Below, piece after piece: positions 35,515-46,482 of a stretch of DNA of 64,000 bases. Positions within the stretch are counted from its first letter, which is position 1, and every line of letters begins with the position of its first letter. A model generated the notes under the pieces. It was not told where the DNA came from. It saw only the letters and a program-made list of their open reading frames with translations, and did not search any database. Both the position numbers and the translations under genes were made by a program. The DNA comes from Ephydatia muelleri (lineage: Eukaryota; Porifera; Demospongiae; Spongillida; Spongillidae): positions 11,296,578 to 11,360,577 of the forward strand of contig JABACO010000004.1 in NCBI GenBank assembly GCA_013339895.1, written 5' to 3'.

Positions 35515-37015
35515 CCTCATTTTACTCATCCACCACTGACTTAGTGTGCCACATAGAACACAGTAGCCATATTAATGATTATGCAATAGCTGTGCTTATG
35601 TAATGCTGATATTGTTTATGCTGTAGACGTGAGAATTGTACACTTGTAAGTTGGATGAAGAGAGTTCAATAGGTTATGAAACGATTCAAATAATCAGGCC
35701 TTGTAGTGTACATATCGCGATGAGCTTGGACTTTTTCTATTGGAAAATACTATCCTTAAGGCATGCGCCAGGCGAGTGGTCGTTATCTTCGTTTTCAGTC
35801 TGTCACAATGTACACTAAATGATTAATGTCAATGAGCACAGCCCCTTGGAGCAGGCGGCTAAACTAGGACATGCAGCTTAGCACTTATTAAGAGAGCACT
35901 GTAGGCACCAGGTATGTGGCTTGTAGGTACAGTAAGTGTGACCAGTGAGGCGTCATATGACAGCTTACAAACTAGATATCCAGATATTGTACCCAGCAGG
36001 ATGAATATGTGGACCTATAGATGTTGCAAAGCTAAGAGGATACCAATCGCTACCCACAGGACAAAAATAACACTATCGCTTCCTCTATAGCTAGCCCACA
36101 GGGTAGTGCAGCATCCTTCACCAGTTAAAACAGGGCCAAACAAAGACTGAGTGTCCCCAGAAATATAAAAATTACTCCACATTAACACCATGTGCTTTGA
36201 CAATGGCTGTACAGCAACGGCAAGCAATGCTATCCTAGAAGGCTCAAGTCTAATATAGTGCAACCAATGTGTCCAGAGTTAATGTAAGAATAACAATGGC
36301 GGATGACAGCAATACAAGAGGTTCTTCACAAAATACACCTACATTGCTAGGATTTGTGCTTTTGTATTTGCAATAAGGTCCTGCAATGAACTGATATTCT
36401 CATAGTGTGAGGCTAAGCAGACCAGAGAATATAACTCCAAACTGTGGTAATAAATGTTGGTACAGATAAGATGCCAGGTGTCCCTCCTACTACATACATA
36501 CCCTTGGAGCATCTGCCTGTGTCTGCAGACATTATGTACTGTGCTAAATAATGTGATTAACAAAGTTAGGGGAAGCAGGACAAGGGGAATTTAAAGGTGG
36601 AATCGAATTGGTGGTGGAAAGTAGTGACGTACTAAATTTGTCCACTTTAGATGAGAAGAATTTAAGTGTTGGAAATGCCATGTATTTTCAACTAGATAAA
36701 TACGCGAACCAGTTCACATAACACACAATGCTAACACAGCTCCCAGAACATGGCATATGTCATGATGTTGGTGGCGAGTATAAGTACTGTTACAATACAT
36801 AATCCCGCTGTGCACTCTCATGACATCACTTCTTTGAACCATGTGTAAAGACGGGGTGGGGAGAACACATATTTTAGAATCAATGTCTCAATTTCGCACA
36901 TGCAGGCACCAATTGCCTGTTGTACATCAGCGACCCCCACATGACCCACAGGCGTCCCCTTAAAATGACACCTCATTTTGACACATACACTGTAAGGCTG
37001 CCTAATATCCCAACC

Positions 37016-37378
37016 TCAGCATGCCTCCATCACATCTAACAATCCTGATGCATGCCTCCATCACATCTAACAATCCTGATGCATGGCTCCATCACATCAA
37101 ACAATCCTGATGCATGCCTCCATCACATCAAACAATCCTGATGCATGCCTCCCATCACATCAAACAATCCTGATGCATGCCCCCCATCACATCTAACAAT
37201 CCTGATGCATGCCTCCCATCACATCTAACAATCCTGATGCATGCCCCCCATCACATCTAACAATCCTGATGCATGCCCCCCATCACATCTAACAATCCTG
37301 ATGCATGCCCCCCCCATCACATCTAACAATCCTGATGCATGCCTCCCATCACATCTAACAATCCCGATGCATCAACCA
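37016..37378. repeat. Minisatellite, about 31 bp x 11
   Basis: Units of the form tgcctccatcacatctaaca plus atcctgatgca, with C-run length variants. It ends directly before sequence homologous to the intron start of genes C and F (tcttgatatgagataaacag), so it occupies the place where a penultimate exon would be expected. Confidence 0.9.
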
Positions 37379-37705
37379 CAGTGGGAACAACATTGCACAT
37401 GTCTTGATATGAGATAAACAGGGTTTTGTGGTTATTTCTACAGTCCGTCAGCTGACTGTGGGTAAGGGGGGAATGGGAGGGGGGAGGGGAGAAGCTTCAT
37501 ATCTTATCACACCAATATTCCACCAGACATTTGATGATATCAGGCTGAAGCAGATATACATGTACAGTTATAAAAATAGTTGACAACAAATCAGATACCA
37601 GGCCTGGCACAGGTTTTGCAATATTCGATCACACAATATGTTGCTCTAAGTCTCCATTCCTAAAAGAAACTTCGTTGTGTGACTTGCCATTTCACATGAA
37701 CCCAG

Positions 37706-37762
37706 CAAGAAGACGACAGGTCATATTGGCAGAAATTGTGTGACTGGTGGCATGGAAGGTGA
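37706..37762 (+). CDS. Tail-cluster terminal exon, WHGR type (partner exon not found)
   Basis: After the acceptor cacatgaacccag the exon encodes QEDDRSYWQKLCDWWHGR-stop, matching the consensus tail. Its 3' flank is homologous to that of gene F (cgctgaattggacgacagtg). The upstream intron-like sequence is homologous to that of gene F, but the equivalent donor (ATG followed by gtacgt) is reduced to atgtcttg, so the normal penultimate exon appears lost beside the minisatellite 37016-37378. This copy may be non-functional. Confidence 0.4.
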   Translation, partial: QEDDRSYWQKLCDWWHGR

Positions 37763-38853
37763 TCGCTGAATTGGACGACAGTGCACACAGCTTAGTGCTC
37801 TAGCACACTTAAAATGAACTCTAAAATGTACTTAGAACTTGGGTATAAGGTGTAATTTGTAGAAGCTGATGTGTGCACTACATTCTTTTCTTTGTGATAT
37901 ACAAAATGTGCGCTAGCAAAGGTATGCATAAGACTGATTAAAAAATGTATTCAAGCCTCCGTTGGTTCTCTGTAAGTGGTGTCCAAGCTAGTCACAAATG
38001 CACAGACAGCTTGGCATGTACCAGCTCAGCTATCCATATGCAGACCAATGTACTACTGTTCAGAAAGACAATTACACTGTACAATGCAGACCCAACACAA
38101 CTCTGTCATTATTCAAATGAGGTTTGAAACATACATACACATTGTTCTCTGGATGTGCAACTAAATGTACAACAGATGACTTAATAGAACACTCATGTTT
38201 TGTTGTCCTCATCTTGTGTATAGTAGCTGGCTACAATCCAACTAAGGAGGCACACATGTGTATACTATTTTCATGCTCCTTTCTTCATTACGACATACTC
38301 CAAAGCTCCACACCATGTATCGTGCATGACACATCATCCACTTTGATTGGGTAATCAAATCGCAAATACTGGATTGAAATGCATGCAAACTAGTAGATAA
38401 AAGATAACTGACATCCATCCATAGACACACATGCTACCTACTGAATACGAGTTTAAAAAAACAAAACAATTACACAAATGTTTAACACCATATCACTCTA
38501 ACTCACAAGAGTACTATTCTAATTTTAAAATGTAAAACGAAGCACATTATCACAAAAATGGAACAATCTTGGGTTCAGAGAACTATCAAATGTTCTAAGC
38601 TGGGATCCAAGAACCATCATACAAAGAACGCATAGTTTTACCTTACGGACAAACACTCACTGTCCAATGGGTTGCAACTGATAAACATCACCTCCCTGAT
38701 AGTTCTACCTCGACCTCCAAACGTGACTTCTAATACAGAAATTGATCTGAACTCTGCTGCATCAACTGTTGTGGTTGAAACTGTGGCCGGTAGGACATAA
38801 GTGAATGTGGTATTCAGAAAGATACGGACAGCTCCAGCTCATGAGATCCTCAG

Positions 38854-39498
38854 AATCCTGTGACAAACAATGTTAAAGCATCAAAAATTTCTGATATCGC
38901 TCTGCTGCCTGTTGTAAACATGGTAAGATATGTCCTTGAGATAGGTGAATAGTGTTTTGTTGTTATTTCTACAGCCTATCAGGTGACTATATCATGCGTG
39001 TGTGTTTTGTGGGGGAGAGGGCGGGGTAGTTTAGCTCATTACATCAATATTCCCCCAGACATTTTACGATAGCCGAAGGAAGCAGTATCACACTAAGTGC
39101 ATTTATTGATTGGTGGGATTAAACACACAGATTTTGGAGTGATGCCTTTTGGTGGCCTACTATTCCTAGAGTGAGCCACATTATATTAGGGTGCAGGTTT
39201 AGTTATCACCCCAATCATACAATAACTTGGCCATTTAGTGATTCCACAAAAAAAGTTCATTTTGATTGTACATCTTATCACTTTACTCAAGTACAATTAG
39301 GGCACAAACTAAGCTCCCTATAGATCCTCCATATAAGACTCATGTTCTACCCCACATGAACATCAAGCAGCTTCTACCCTTAAGTTTCAAGATCAACATC
39401 ATCCTTTCTATGCTTTCTTTCATTTACAGGCCTCGAATCCAACACCTCCTAAAAAGACACGATGGCAAAGATTTAAAGATTGGTGGAAGTCCCGGTAA
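38854..39498 (+). CDS. Tail-cluster gene C: last two exons
   Basis: Exon 38854-38922 (23 codons, NPVTNNVKASKISDIALLPV, ending NM) follows gatcctcag and precedes donor gtaaga. The last exon 39430-39498, after tttcatttacag, encodes ASNPTPPKKTRWQRFKDWWK then SR-stop. It keeps the tail length and the D-W, but D-x-R is replaced by P-K-K. Junctions are phase 0. The intron is 507 bp and contains the conserved tail-cluster intron words (gttttgttgttatttctacag, catatcaatattcc-like). An open stretch upstream at about 38695-38800 (TVQWVATDKHHLPDSSTSTS in one frame, INITSLIVLPRPPNVTS in another) may hold an earlier exon. Confidence 0.45.
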
Positions 39499-39868
39499 AG
39501 CAGAACCTGTGCTTTGGAACAAGACTACAGACTCAACTGCTGTTTCAACATTGCTTATGTTATAGGAGGGTTTGCACAGCTTGCACATGTTTTATACTAC
39601 TTACACTGAAAGTCAAAAACCATTTGCACAATGTATTTCAATTAACTAATAAAAGCATGAAAGCCATTTACTGCCTCGATCCAATCTAACCCAAAACAGC
39701 CTACTGCTAAGCAACAGACTTAATGTACATGTATAAGAGCACACGTCCGACTGCTACGCTTCATACTCACATACACCGTATCACACTGCAAACACGCATC
39801 ACATCAAATTACTCCTCATTCCAGAGTATCACATCAACAGAGAATTCTTGGTTCGCTGCGTGAATCAT

Positions 39869-40331
39869 CCTAGGCACACCCCTCATGCACCTAGGCACAC
39901 CCCTCATGCACCTAGGCACACCCCTCATGCACCTAGGCACACCCCTCATGCACCTAGGCACACCCCTCATGCACCTAGGCACACCCCTCATGCACCTAGG
40001 CACACCCCTCATGCACCTAGGCACACCCCTCATGCACCTAGGCACACCCCTCATGCACCTAGGCACACCCCTCATGCACCTAGGCACACCCCTCATGCAC
40101 CTAGGCACATCCCTCATGCACCTAGGCACATCCCTCATGCAACCTAGGCACACCCCCCATGCACCTAGGCACACCCCCCATGCACCTAGGCACACCCCTC
40201 ATGCACCTAGGCACACCCCCCATGCACCTAGGCACATCCCTCATGCACCTAGGCACATTCCTCATGCACCTAGGCACACCCCTCATGCACCTAGGCACAC
40301 CCCTCATGCACCTAGGCACATCCCTCATGCA
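39869..40331. repeat. Minisatellite, 21 bp x about 22
   Basis: Unit cctaggcacacccctcatgca with occasional cccccc or catcc variants. Because 21 is a multiple of three, every frame stays open (HAPRHTP or MHLGTPL on the plus strand), so the long frames here are not evidence of a gene. Confidence 0.95.
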
Positions 40332-40606
40332 TGCCACAATATTGCACAGGCCACAGCAGACACTGTACCATCCAGTGGACCAGGGACCTTCAGGGGTAAG
40401 GGTTCGTCCAACATGACTGTATTACCTATGCTTCTGAACAGTAAACCAGATTCATCACTAACTACATCAATGAGTAACTCAAGCTACAATCCAACCCAAC
40501 AACACACTGGCGCAGGATAAACATGTTATCGTAAAAGGACCCACACGCATGTGGCTCATGAGATGAATAAAACATATCACGTGACCAGAAGCCGTGACCA
40601 GTACAG

Positions 40607-40892
40607 AAGCCGCCGACAGTGACATATCCAAACAAACGCCTGCCAACTTTCGGCTGCCAACTTTCGCTGTGTCGACCAAGGTTTGTAATCTGCAAAACGA
40701 TGGTAAGCAACTGAAATATCAAATATAACACATGCACATGCAATAGCACACACGTATACTGACATGCACACACTAGACATGCTCCCTTTGGTGACTATGG
40801 ACAAGGCTAATATCATACTGGCACCTTATTGATTACAGGATGACAAAAGATCAATCTGCCAGAAGATCATAGACTGGATATGTTGCAGATGA
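40607..40892 (+). CDS. Tail-cluster gene D: last two exons
   Basis: Exon 40607-40702 (32 codons, KPPTVTYPNKRLPTFGCQLS then RPRFVICKTM) starts after accagtacag and precedes donor gtaagc. The last exon 40839-40892 (acceptor ttgattacag) encodes DDKRSICQKIIDWICCR-stop. Phase 0. Relative to genes A and B the first exon contains a short internal duplication (ctgccaactttcg twice), and the ancestral acceptor gaccag would now run into a TGA, but a new cag 20 bp downstream keeps the frame. A possible upstream exon ends at cttcaggg before gtaagg near 40395. No start exon recognised. Confidence 0.5.
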
Positions 40893-41370
40893 TCTCTGTT
40901 TAGCCAACAGTCTACTTGAACACATCATAGATTTAGTGACATACATATAATTACTGAACTGCTCTACTTTTGTAATTCTGAATCAGTATGTGCAGTAGGC
41001 AAGTGTACTGAGTGCTTCTGATCTGGACTAACAGGTTCAATTGGTTATCGTTGGATCGGATAAAATGTTCACAAAAGCATGAAGCTTAATAACTTGTGTT
41101 TTCAATGTTTGTGTATTCGTTATCTATGGCTAAAAGAAGGGTGTGTGTATATATGTTAAATCCACTATGAGTCATGCTCTCTCACATGGGATGACTTCAG
41201 TCAATATAGCCTCCATCGCAGATAACCAGCACATACAACCTCTGCATTATTTCTCAAAACAACACTACAGACTAATAAACACATTGGTTATCTGGTAAAC
41301 ATTTTACCTGGAAAAGGATCCACTATTCATGTGGTTAGATCATGAGATGAAGATGAATAAAACATGTCAT

Positions 41371-41705
41371 GTGACCAGAGCCTGTGACAGTGACATCCGA
41401 ACCTCAATCTGAAATGCCTGCCAACTTTTACTATTTTGACCTAGCTGTGTATTCTGCAAAATGATGGCAAGCAAGTAAAGTATTAATAATAATCATCGAT
41501 GCATATCAAAAAACATGTAAATACACAAACATGCACAAAAATTAAAGCACAAACATATGCACAGCCACAGAAACTCATATACATGTATGCACATACAGTA
41601 TACACCAACACACATTCGAAGGGAGCGTAACTGCCATGCTATTGATTACAAGACGAGAAAGGATCATGCTGCCATATATTTACAGACTTGATTCTGTGCC
41701 GATGA
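41371..41705 (+). pseudogene. Tail-cluster relic of the A/B/D type
   Basis: Homologous to genes A, B and D over both exons, but each splice signal has decayed: a base is lost just after the first acceptor (gaccagagcctgtg against gaccagaagccggtg), the donor is gcaagc, and the second acceptor is ttacaa. The tail reads DEKGSCCHIFTDLILCR-stop, with D-x-R and D-W both changed. Decay at every conserved position implies that those positions matter in the intact copies. Confidence 0.6.
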
Positions 41706-42083
41706 GTGCTCTGTGTCTAATGAAATCCAATGCAAGCTGATGTACATGTCGTAGAATGTAGTGGCACGAACACTAACGTCAAAGGGACCTGGCTTTGTAA
41801 TATTGGTATTTATTTGCACAGTAGACATGTGTATTTGTATGCTTTCCAATTTAGACAATCTTGGTTATGAAAAGATCAATATCACACGTACTTCCCTGCA
41901 TACTAAACAATGAACAACAGTTTTGAGGACAAAAAACTGAATCGCAAAATGTTTTGGTAGCTCTCAACATGATTCTCTGAACAGCAGTGATGTACACAAC
42001 CACTCAGGCTATATATTAGGCAATAAAACATGAACTGGTGATATTGATGCAAGATAACCATATGTACCCCACACTAGATCAGC

Positions 42084-42170
42084 CTGCCCCTGATACACAG
42101 CCCTGGCCCCTGATACACAGTCCTGGCCCCTGATACACAGTCCTGGCCCCTGATACACAGTCCTGGCCCC
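42084..42170. repeat. Minisatellite, 20 bp x about 4.5
   Basis: Unit ggcccctgatacacagtcct. Confidence 0.9.
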
Positions 42171-42352
42171 TTATCTCTATCAACATCAAGAATTGACCCC
42201 AAAGTGTAGGACGGAAGTGTGAATATGAGGTCCACACTATTCTATCTACACAGCCACCACAAGACACCTGCATGCACATCTTTGAGAGTAAACAGTTCTT
42301 TCAAGCAGCATTTCATTACTGATCTGTTTACTGCTGAAACACCTTAGTCGCA

Positions 42353-42545
42353 ATGGCTGATCCCACCGCTGAACTACCGACTGACCCCACTGCTGAACTA
42401 CCGAGTGACCCCACCGCTGAACTACCGAGTGACCCCACCGCTGAACTACCGACTGACCCCACCGCTGAACTACCAACTGACCCCACCGCTGAACTACCAA
42501 CTGACCCCACTGCTGAACTACCGACTGACCTAACCACTGAACTAC
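42353..42545 (+). repeat. 24-bp tandem repeat, about 8 copies; open as PTAELPTD
   Basis: Unit of 24 bp; on the plus strand it reads D-P-T-A-E-L-P-[TS] repeated, preceded by ATGGCTGATCCC and followed by about 25 further codons to a stop at 42619. An acidic, proline-rich octapeptide repeat could be part of the next tail-cluster gene's upstream exon, but 24 is a multiple of three and the minus strand is open too (GSSAVGSV), so coding is not proven. A two-unit remnant sits at the start of the duplicated block near 43605. Confidence 0.6.
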
Positions 42546-43110
42546 CACACAACTGTTTTCGTTCGCACACGCAGTACAGTAGTTCCACTGTGGGTACACG
42601 TCATCTGCGGAGGTTATAACCAAATTCAATAGCGGAAGATTATGCCAAGTTTGCAATCCTGTACAACAACCACACCCAATCGTCAGCTTGTTCAATATGG
42701 TAAGTGAGAAGCTTGATATTAGGGAAGTAGGTCAGGCAGTAGGAACCTTCAAAAAGAGCACATCGTGTCACGCGGGGTGGGTGTGTGGGGCGGGGCGGGG
42801 CGGGTGCGTGGGGCAGGTGTGTAGTGTGATGTGTGTGTGTGGGGCGGGTGCGTGGTGTGGGTGTGTGTGTGTGGGGCGGGTGCGTGGTGTCGGTGCGACC
42901 AATGAAGCATCCTGTTGAAGCATAGTGTATCAAGATATTGTGCCACAAAAGTTCCAGTGATACTGATCTATTGAACTATAGATGCTGCAAACCTAGTAAC
43001 CAGCATGGAAGACATAATACCGCCATGGCCCTAAATGCACCCTGGTGTCTCTACAGCCTCTTCTAATAGAAAGAAATTAAGTCACCTTCCCATAGTGTTT
43101 GAACAGCTGG
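42540..43110. repeat. Segmental tandem duplication, first unit (period about 1103 bp)
   Basis: actaccacacaactgttttc at 42541 recurs at 43644, followed by about 570 bp of high similarity, including a GT-rich stretch (about 42777-42897 and 43913-44015) and the exon ending TTCAATATG before gtaagt. Each unit is followed by its own tail exon (43149 and 44504). Confidence 0.85.
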
Positions 43111-43223
43111 GAATTTGCTTCCTGACGAATAAAAAAGAGTACGTAATAATGGCATCCACAGTAACCCACACTGACAAAAGGCGGTGGTGGCAAAGGCTGT
43201 GGGATTGGTGCAGAGGAAAGTGA
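42655..43223 (+). CDS. Tail-cluster gene, RGK type (incomplete model)
   Basis: An exon ending at 42699 (NPVQQPHPIVSLFNM before gtaagt) has the cluster's NPV start and terminal M, but no AG precedes the N; the frame is open further upstream to 42583 (GRLCQVCNPV), so the exon may be longer. The tail at 43149-43223 reads MASTVTHTDKRRWWQRLWDW then CRGK-stop and matches the consensus. The nearest acceptor (ccacag, 43160) would give a different phase from the other genes. The 3' flank (tcactgaattggatgcctgt) is nearly identical to that of gene E. Either splicing differs here, or this copy is translated from the ATG at 43149, or it is dead. Confidence 0.35.
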
Positions 43224-43414
43224 TCACTGAATTGGATGCCTGTGCTTTAGACAGAACTGCTGAAATCACTATTACTGAAAGATTCATGTATAGATATGTG
43301 ATTATGAGGGTAGACATAAAACTGTTTACTGTTATATGTTTACACTGAGGCTTTTTATCACCTGTACTCAAGGTATATATTTTTATTGTTCCTTCCAATT
43401 TCACACATTCGCAG

Positions 43415-43501
43415 CAAAACGCAGAGGACAAAAGTTCCCAGCAAAACCCAGAAGACAAAAGGCCATGGTGAAAAAAAGCTTTTGAGTGGGTGTTTGGATG
43501 A
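43415..43501 (+). pseudogene. Tail-cluster relic with duplicated acceptor module
   Basis: Acceptor cacattcgcag, then QNAEDKSSQQNPEDKRPW, a TGA, and the residual tail KKAFEWVFG-stop. The first nine codons are a duplicated version of the next ones (QNAEDK / QNPEDK). The TGA sits two codons into the tail core, so the copy is dead or makes a shortened product. The intron before it is homologous to that of gene E. Confidence 0.5.
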
Positions 43502-43642
43502 ACTGAATTGGATACCAATGCTCTAGACAGAACTGCTGAATTTACTATTACTCATATGTGCCATTGTTGCTGACTATATTCCATGAACATATTGTAGCAT
43601 TCCAATGACCCACCGCTGAGCTATCGACTGACCTCACCGCTG

Positions 43643-44213
43643 AACTACCACACAACTGTTTTCGTTCGCACACGCAGTACAGTAGTTCCACTGTGGGTAC
43701 ACGTCATCTGTGGAGGTTATAAACAAAGCCATAACTTGGCCATATAAGGAAGTACATATAAATTCAATAGCGGAAGATTATGCCACGTTCGCATTCTTGT
43801 ACAACAACCACACCCAATCGTCAGCTTGTTCAATATGGTAAGTGAGAAGCTTGATATTAGGGAAGTAGGTCAGGCTGTAGGAACCTTCAATAAGAGCACA
43901 TCGTGTCACGAGGGGTGGGTGCGTGGGCGGGTGCGTGGTGTGAGGTATGTGTGTGGGGCGGGTGCGGTGTTGTGTATGTGTGCGGGTGGGGTGGGTGGGT
44001 GCGTGGTGTCGGTGCGACCAATGAAGCATCCTGTGGAAGCTTAGCGTATCAAGATATTGTGCCACAAAAGTTCCAGTGATACTGATCTATTGAACTATAG
44101 ATGCTGCAAACCTAGTAGCCAGCATGGGGGACACAATACCGCCATGGCCCTAAATGCACCATGGTGTCTCTACTGCCTCTTCTAATAGAAAGAAATTAAT
44201 AAGGACCATGATC
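43643..44213. repeat. Segmental tandem duplication, second unit
   Basis: Counterpart of 42540-43110; includes the exon ending TTCAATATG (43837) before gtaagt. Confidence 0.85.
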
Positions 44214-44568
44214 CCAGAAGCATGGAAGTCACCTTCACACAGTGTTCTTTCAACAGCTGGGAATTTGCTTCCTGACAATTAAAAAAGTATGCGTAATAAT
44301 GGCATCCATGGCAACCCACACTGTTGCACATAGGACAACTTCAGTCTCCGTAGGCAATATGAGCCAATCTCCAGCTCAGCCCTTACATGTAAATACACAG
44401 AAGCGCATATGCCGTTATGACTTACTATATACAGACAAATGGAAAATACCAATGAAGGGGGCCCAGGGCTATAAGAGTTATGGGCGAGGGGTGGATATTT
44501 CAGTGGGGGTGGAGATAGACCTCAGGACACTCTGGCAGAAAATAAAGGATTGGTGGTACGGAAAATGA
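43793..44568 (+). CDS. Tail-cluster gene, YGK type (incomplete model)
   Basis: The exon ending at 43837 reads ILVQQPHPIVSLFNM, a diverged form of NPVQQPHP. The tail 44504-44568, after gatatttcag, reads GVEIDLRTLWQKIKDWWYGK-stop and fits the consensus at every position (D-L-R, Q-K-I-K-D-W, final K). The frame is also open upstream to about 44242 without splicing. The acceptor phase does not match the donor at 43837, so the gene model is uncertain, but the tail itself is well conserved. Confidence 0.35.
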
Positions 44569-44754
44569 AGACTGACGTGGATTTCAATGTTTACCCTCGA
44601 CCCTTGGACTACATATACCCTATGCTGAGACTACATAGAGCATGCACATTTCAAAGTGCCGAAGTTGAAAATGTACTTGAAGTGCAGTCCTAATTATAAT
44701 CCAGTCGCACCACTTGTGGCCACACTGTGGTCAGCGAGAACAACCATGTGTGCA

Positions 44755-44778
44755 CGTGAGCATTTCGAAATGCTCACG
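44755..44778. repeat. 24-bp perfect palindrome
   Basis: cgtgagcatttc followed by gaaatgctcacg, ending 9 bp before the penultimate exon of gene E. May be chance, a foldback scar or a regulatory hairpin near the acceptor. Confidence 0.8.
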
Positions 44779-44787
44779 AGATTTCAG

Positions 44788-45148
44788 AATCCTGTGACGA
44801 AGACAAAGCATAAGGATAAGAGCTGCAATTCCGCCGACAAAAACATGGTAGGTAACTTGATATGTCCTTGAGATAGTTAAATAAGGTTTTGTGGTTATCT
44901 GTACAACCTATCATGATCAGAGTCCCAGCTGTTTAGCTTATCACACCCTTTTATGCATAGGGCTAAGGCAGAAAGCCAAAGCTGGTTGTGAAATCTATAA
45001 ACCTTTCACACACTCAGAGGCCTTTTAGCACCTGTACTCAAGGCGAAGGGTATATTTTATTGTGCCTTCCAATTTTACCTGTTCCCAGGAAAACCCAGAC
45101 AAAAGGTGGTGGTGGCAAAGGCTGTGGGACTGGTGCAGAGGAAAGTGA
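44788..45148 (+). CDS. Tail-cluster gene E: last two exons
   Basis: Exon 44788-44847 (20 codons, NPVTKTKHKDKSCNSADKNM) lies between a good acceptor (gagatttcag) and donor gtaggt. After a 241-bp intron with a pyrimidine-rich end (ttttacctgttcccag), the last exon 45089-45148 encodes ENPDKRWWWQRLWDWCRGK-stop. Phase 0 at both ends. This is the clearest gene model of the cluster: good splice sites, a basic then acidic propeptide-like part, a dibasic KR, a core with five tryptophans, and a C-terminal Gly-Lys. Gly followed by a terminal basic residue is the usual signal for peptide C-terminal amidation, so a processed small peptide is possible; secretion is not shown, because no signal peptide exon was found. 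Confidence 0.55.
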
Positions 45149-46149
45149 TCACTGAATTGGATGCCTGTGCTGTAGACAGAACTGCTGAATTTACTATTAC
45201 TGAAAGATGCATGTATAGATATGTGCCATTGTTGCTGACTCCATGTTAACATATTGTAGCGTTCCAATGACGAGCAGAGCCATGAAAGTTATGTACAGTT
45301 ATGAGGTTTTGTAGTGTCTGGTGTGATTTTGCCCATGAGAGACTATTCAAGAGGAGATGTAACTCTAATCGTGGTGCTATGCAATGTATTAAAAAGCATC
45401 CACCACACAAAAATCACTCAATGCACATGGTCATGTGCAAATAGCAATACAGAATGCATAAGCTTTCCCTTTGTTCAGTCGTAGGCATGCAAATAAGACG
45501 GCTCTAACACAACGCACAGCAATGGCAACTATGAAAGGAGATGTGTATATGTCGCACGATTATTCACATGCAATGGAAAGAGCAGATTGAAGCCAACAAC
45601 GCAATCAAGTTCATCTAAATCCAGAGCTCTCAGCACATCCACAGCATCGTTCCCTCTGACCAATAAAATTGATCTTATCTATGTGCACACATGAAGCCCA
45701 CAGCTCCACACATACTGATCAGTGACCTATCCATAACAATCACTGTTAATCTATGAGTGCGCATTGCCTAACCTTATTGTTGTAAATAGTCAATAATGAC
45801 AGAGTATTATATAATTGGCTAATTGGGGACTGCCAGAGTTATAGAATGTACAAGAACAGTGGTTGATAGCATGCAATAGTCATGACCTGTTACTGGACTT
45901 AAGACACAAAGTTCGTCCAGAAACACACACGGACATTTCCCCTCCCAAAACAGTTTGTGTTTTTCCTCTTTGTTATCCCACTACTGATAGCTCCCACCTT
46001 CGGAGATGCCACAATATGCCTCAGACCAAACCTAACATCCTGCTGTAGCAACAGTTGCGGAAGCAGGGGGTGGGGGAGCACCCCCTCCCCCCCTTCCTGT
46101 TTGTCGAATTATATATTCATTGCTTTGTTAATTGAATTATGAACTTAGA

Positions 46150-46430
46150 ATTAACTACAGTATGTTCCCGTAATGGATAGGTCCGGTGCATCACATGGCA
46201 GCTTGGGTCGCATCAATTTTAGGATGTCTCAAGCGAATAATTTTCTTTTTGTACAAACTACCCACCCACACGGTGCTACTTTTTGAATAGTTTTCGCGCT
46301 TTGCGCTCCAGGGGGCCCCCCCCCCCAGTTTTGGAGACCCACGCCTCTTTGTCTCACTCTATAATTTACTGCCCCCCCCCCCCCCTCCTGTAATATATTC
46401 TTGGATCGGCCCCTGATCAACTGTTGTGGT
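46150..46430. other. No gene recognised; C-rich runs
   Basis: Contains C runs at about 46315-46326 and 46373-46385 in a possible decayed repeat (ggatcggcccctgat). Confidence 0.35.
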
Positions 46431-46482
46431 GACACTGTGAATAAAACTAAACACAAGTGAATGTGGTAGCTCACGAGATCAG

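Noticed and set aside
36585..36640. Additional tail exon (reads D-K-G-N-L-K...N-W-W-W-K then stop after gaagcag)
   Set aside because: Trp-rich and after a cag, but it breaks the fixed spacing, lacks D-W and has no related flank; probably chance.
37016..37378. CRISPR-like array
   Set aside because: Units are contiguous without unique spacers and the genome is metazoan; it is a minisatellite.
39809..40520. Long open frames reading HAPRHTP, MHLGTPL or RCMRGVP repeats
   Set aside because: The 21-bp minisatellite unit is divisible by three, so all frames stay open; no independent sign of translation. The non-repeat end (after 40340) may overlap a tail-cluster exon but is not proven.
42640..44065. 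Minus-strand open frames rich in His, Thr and Pro
   Set aside because: Translations of a GT-rich low-complexity stretch inside the duplicated unit.
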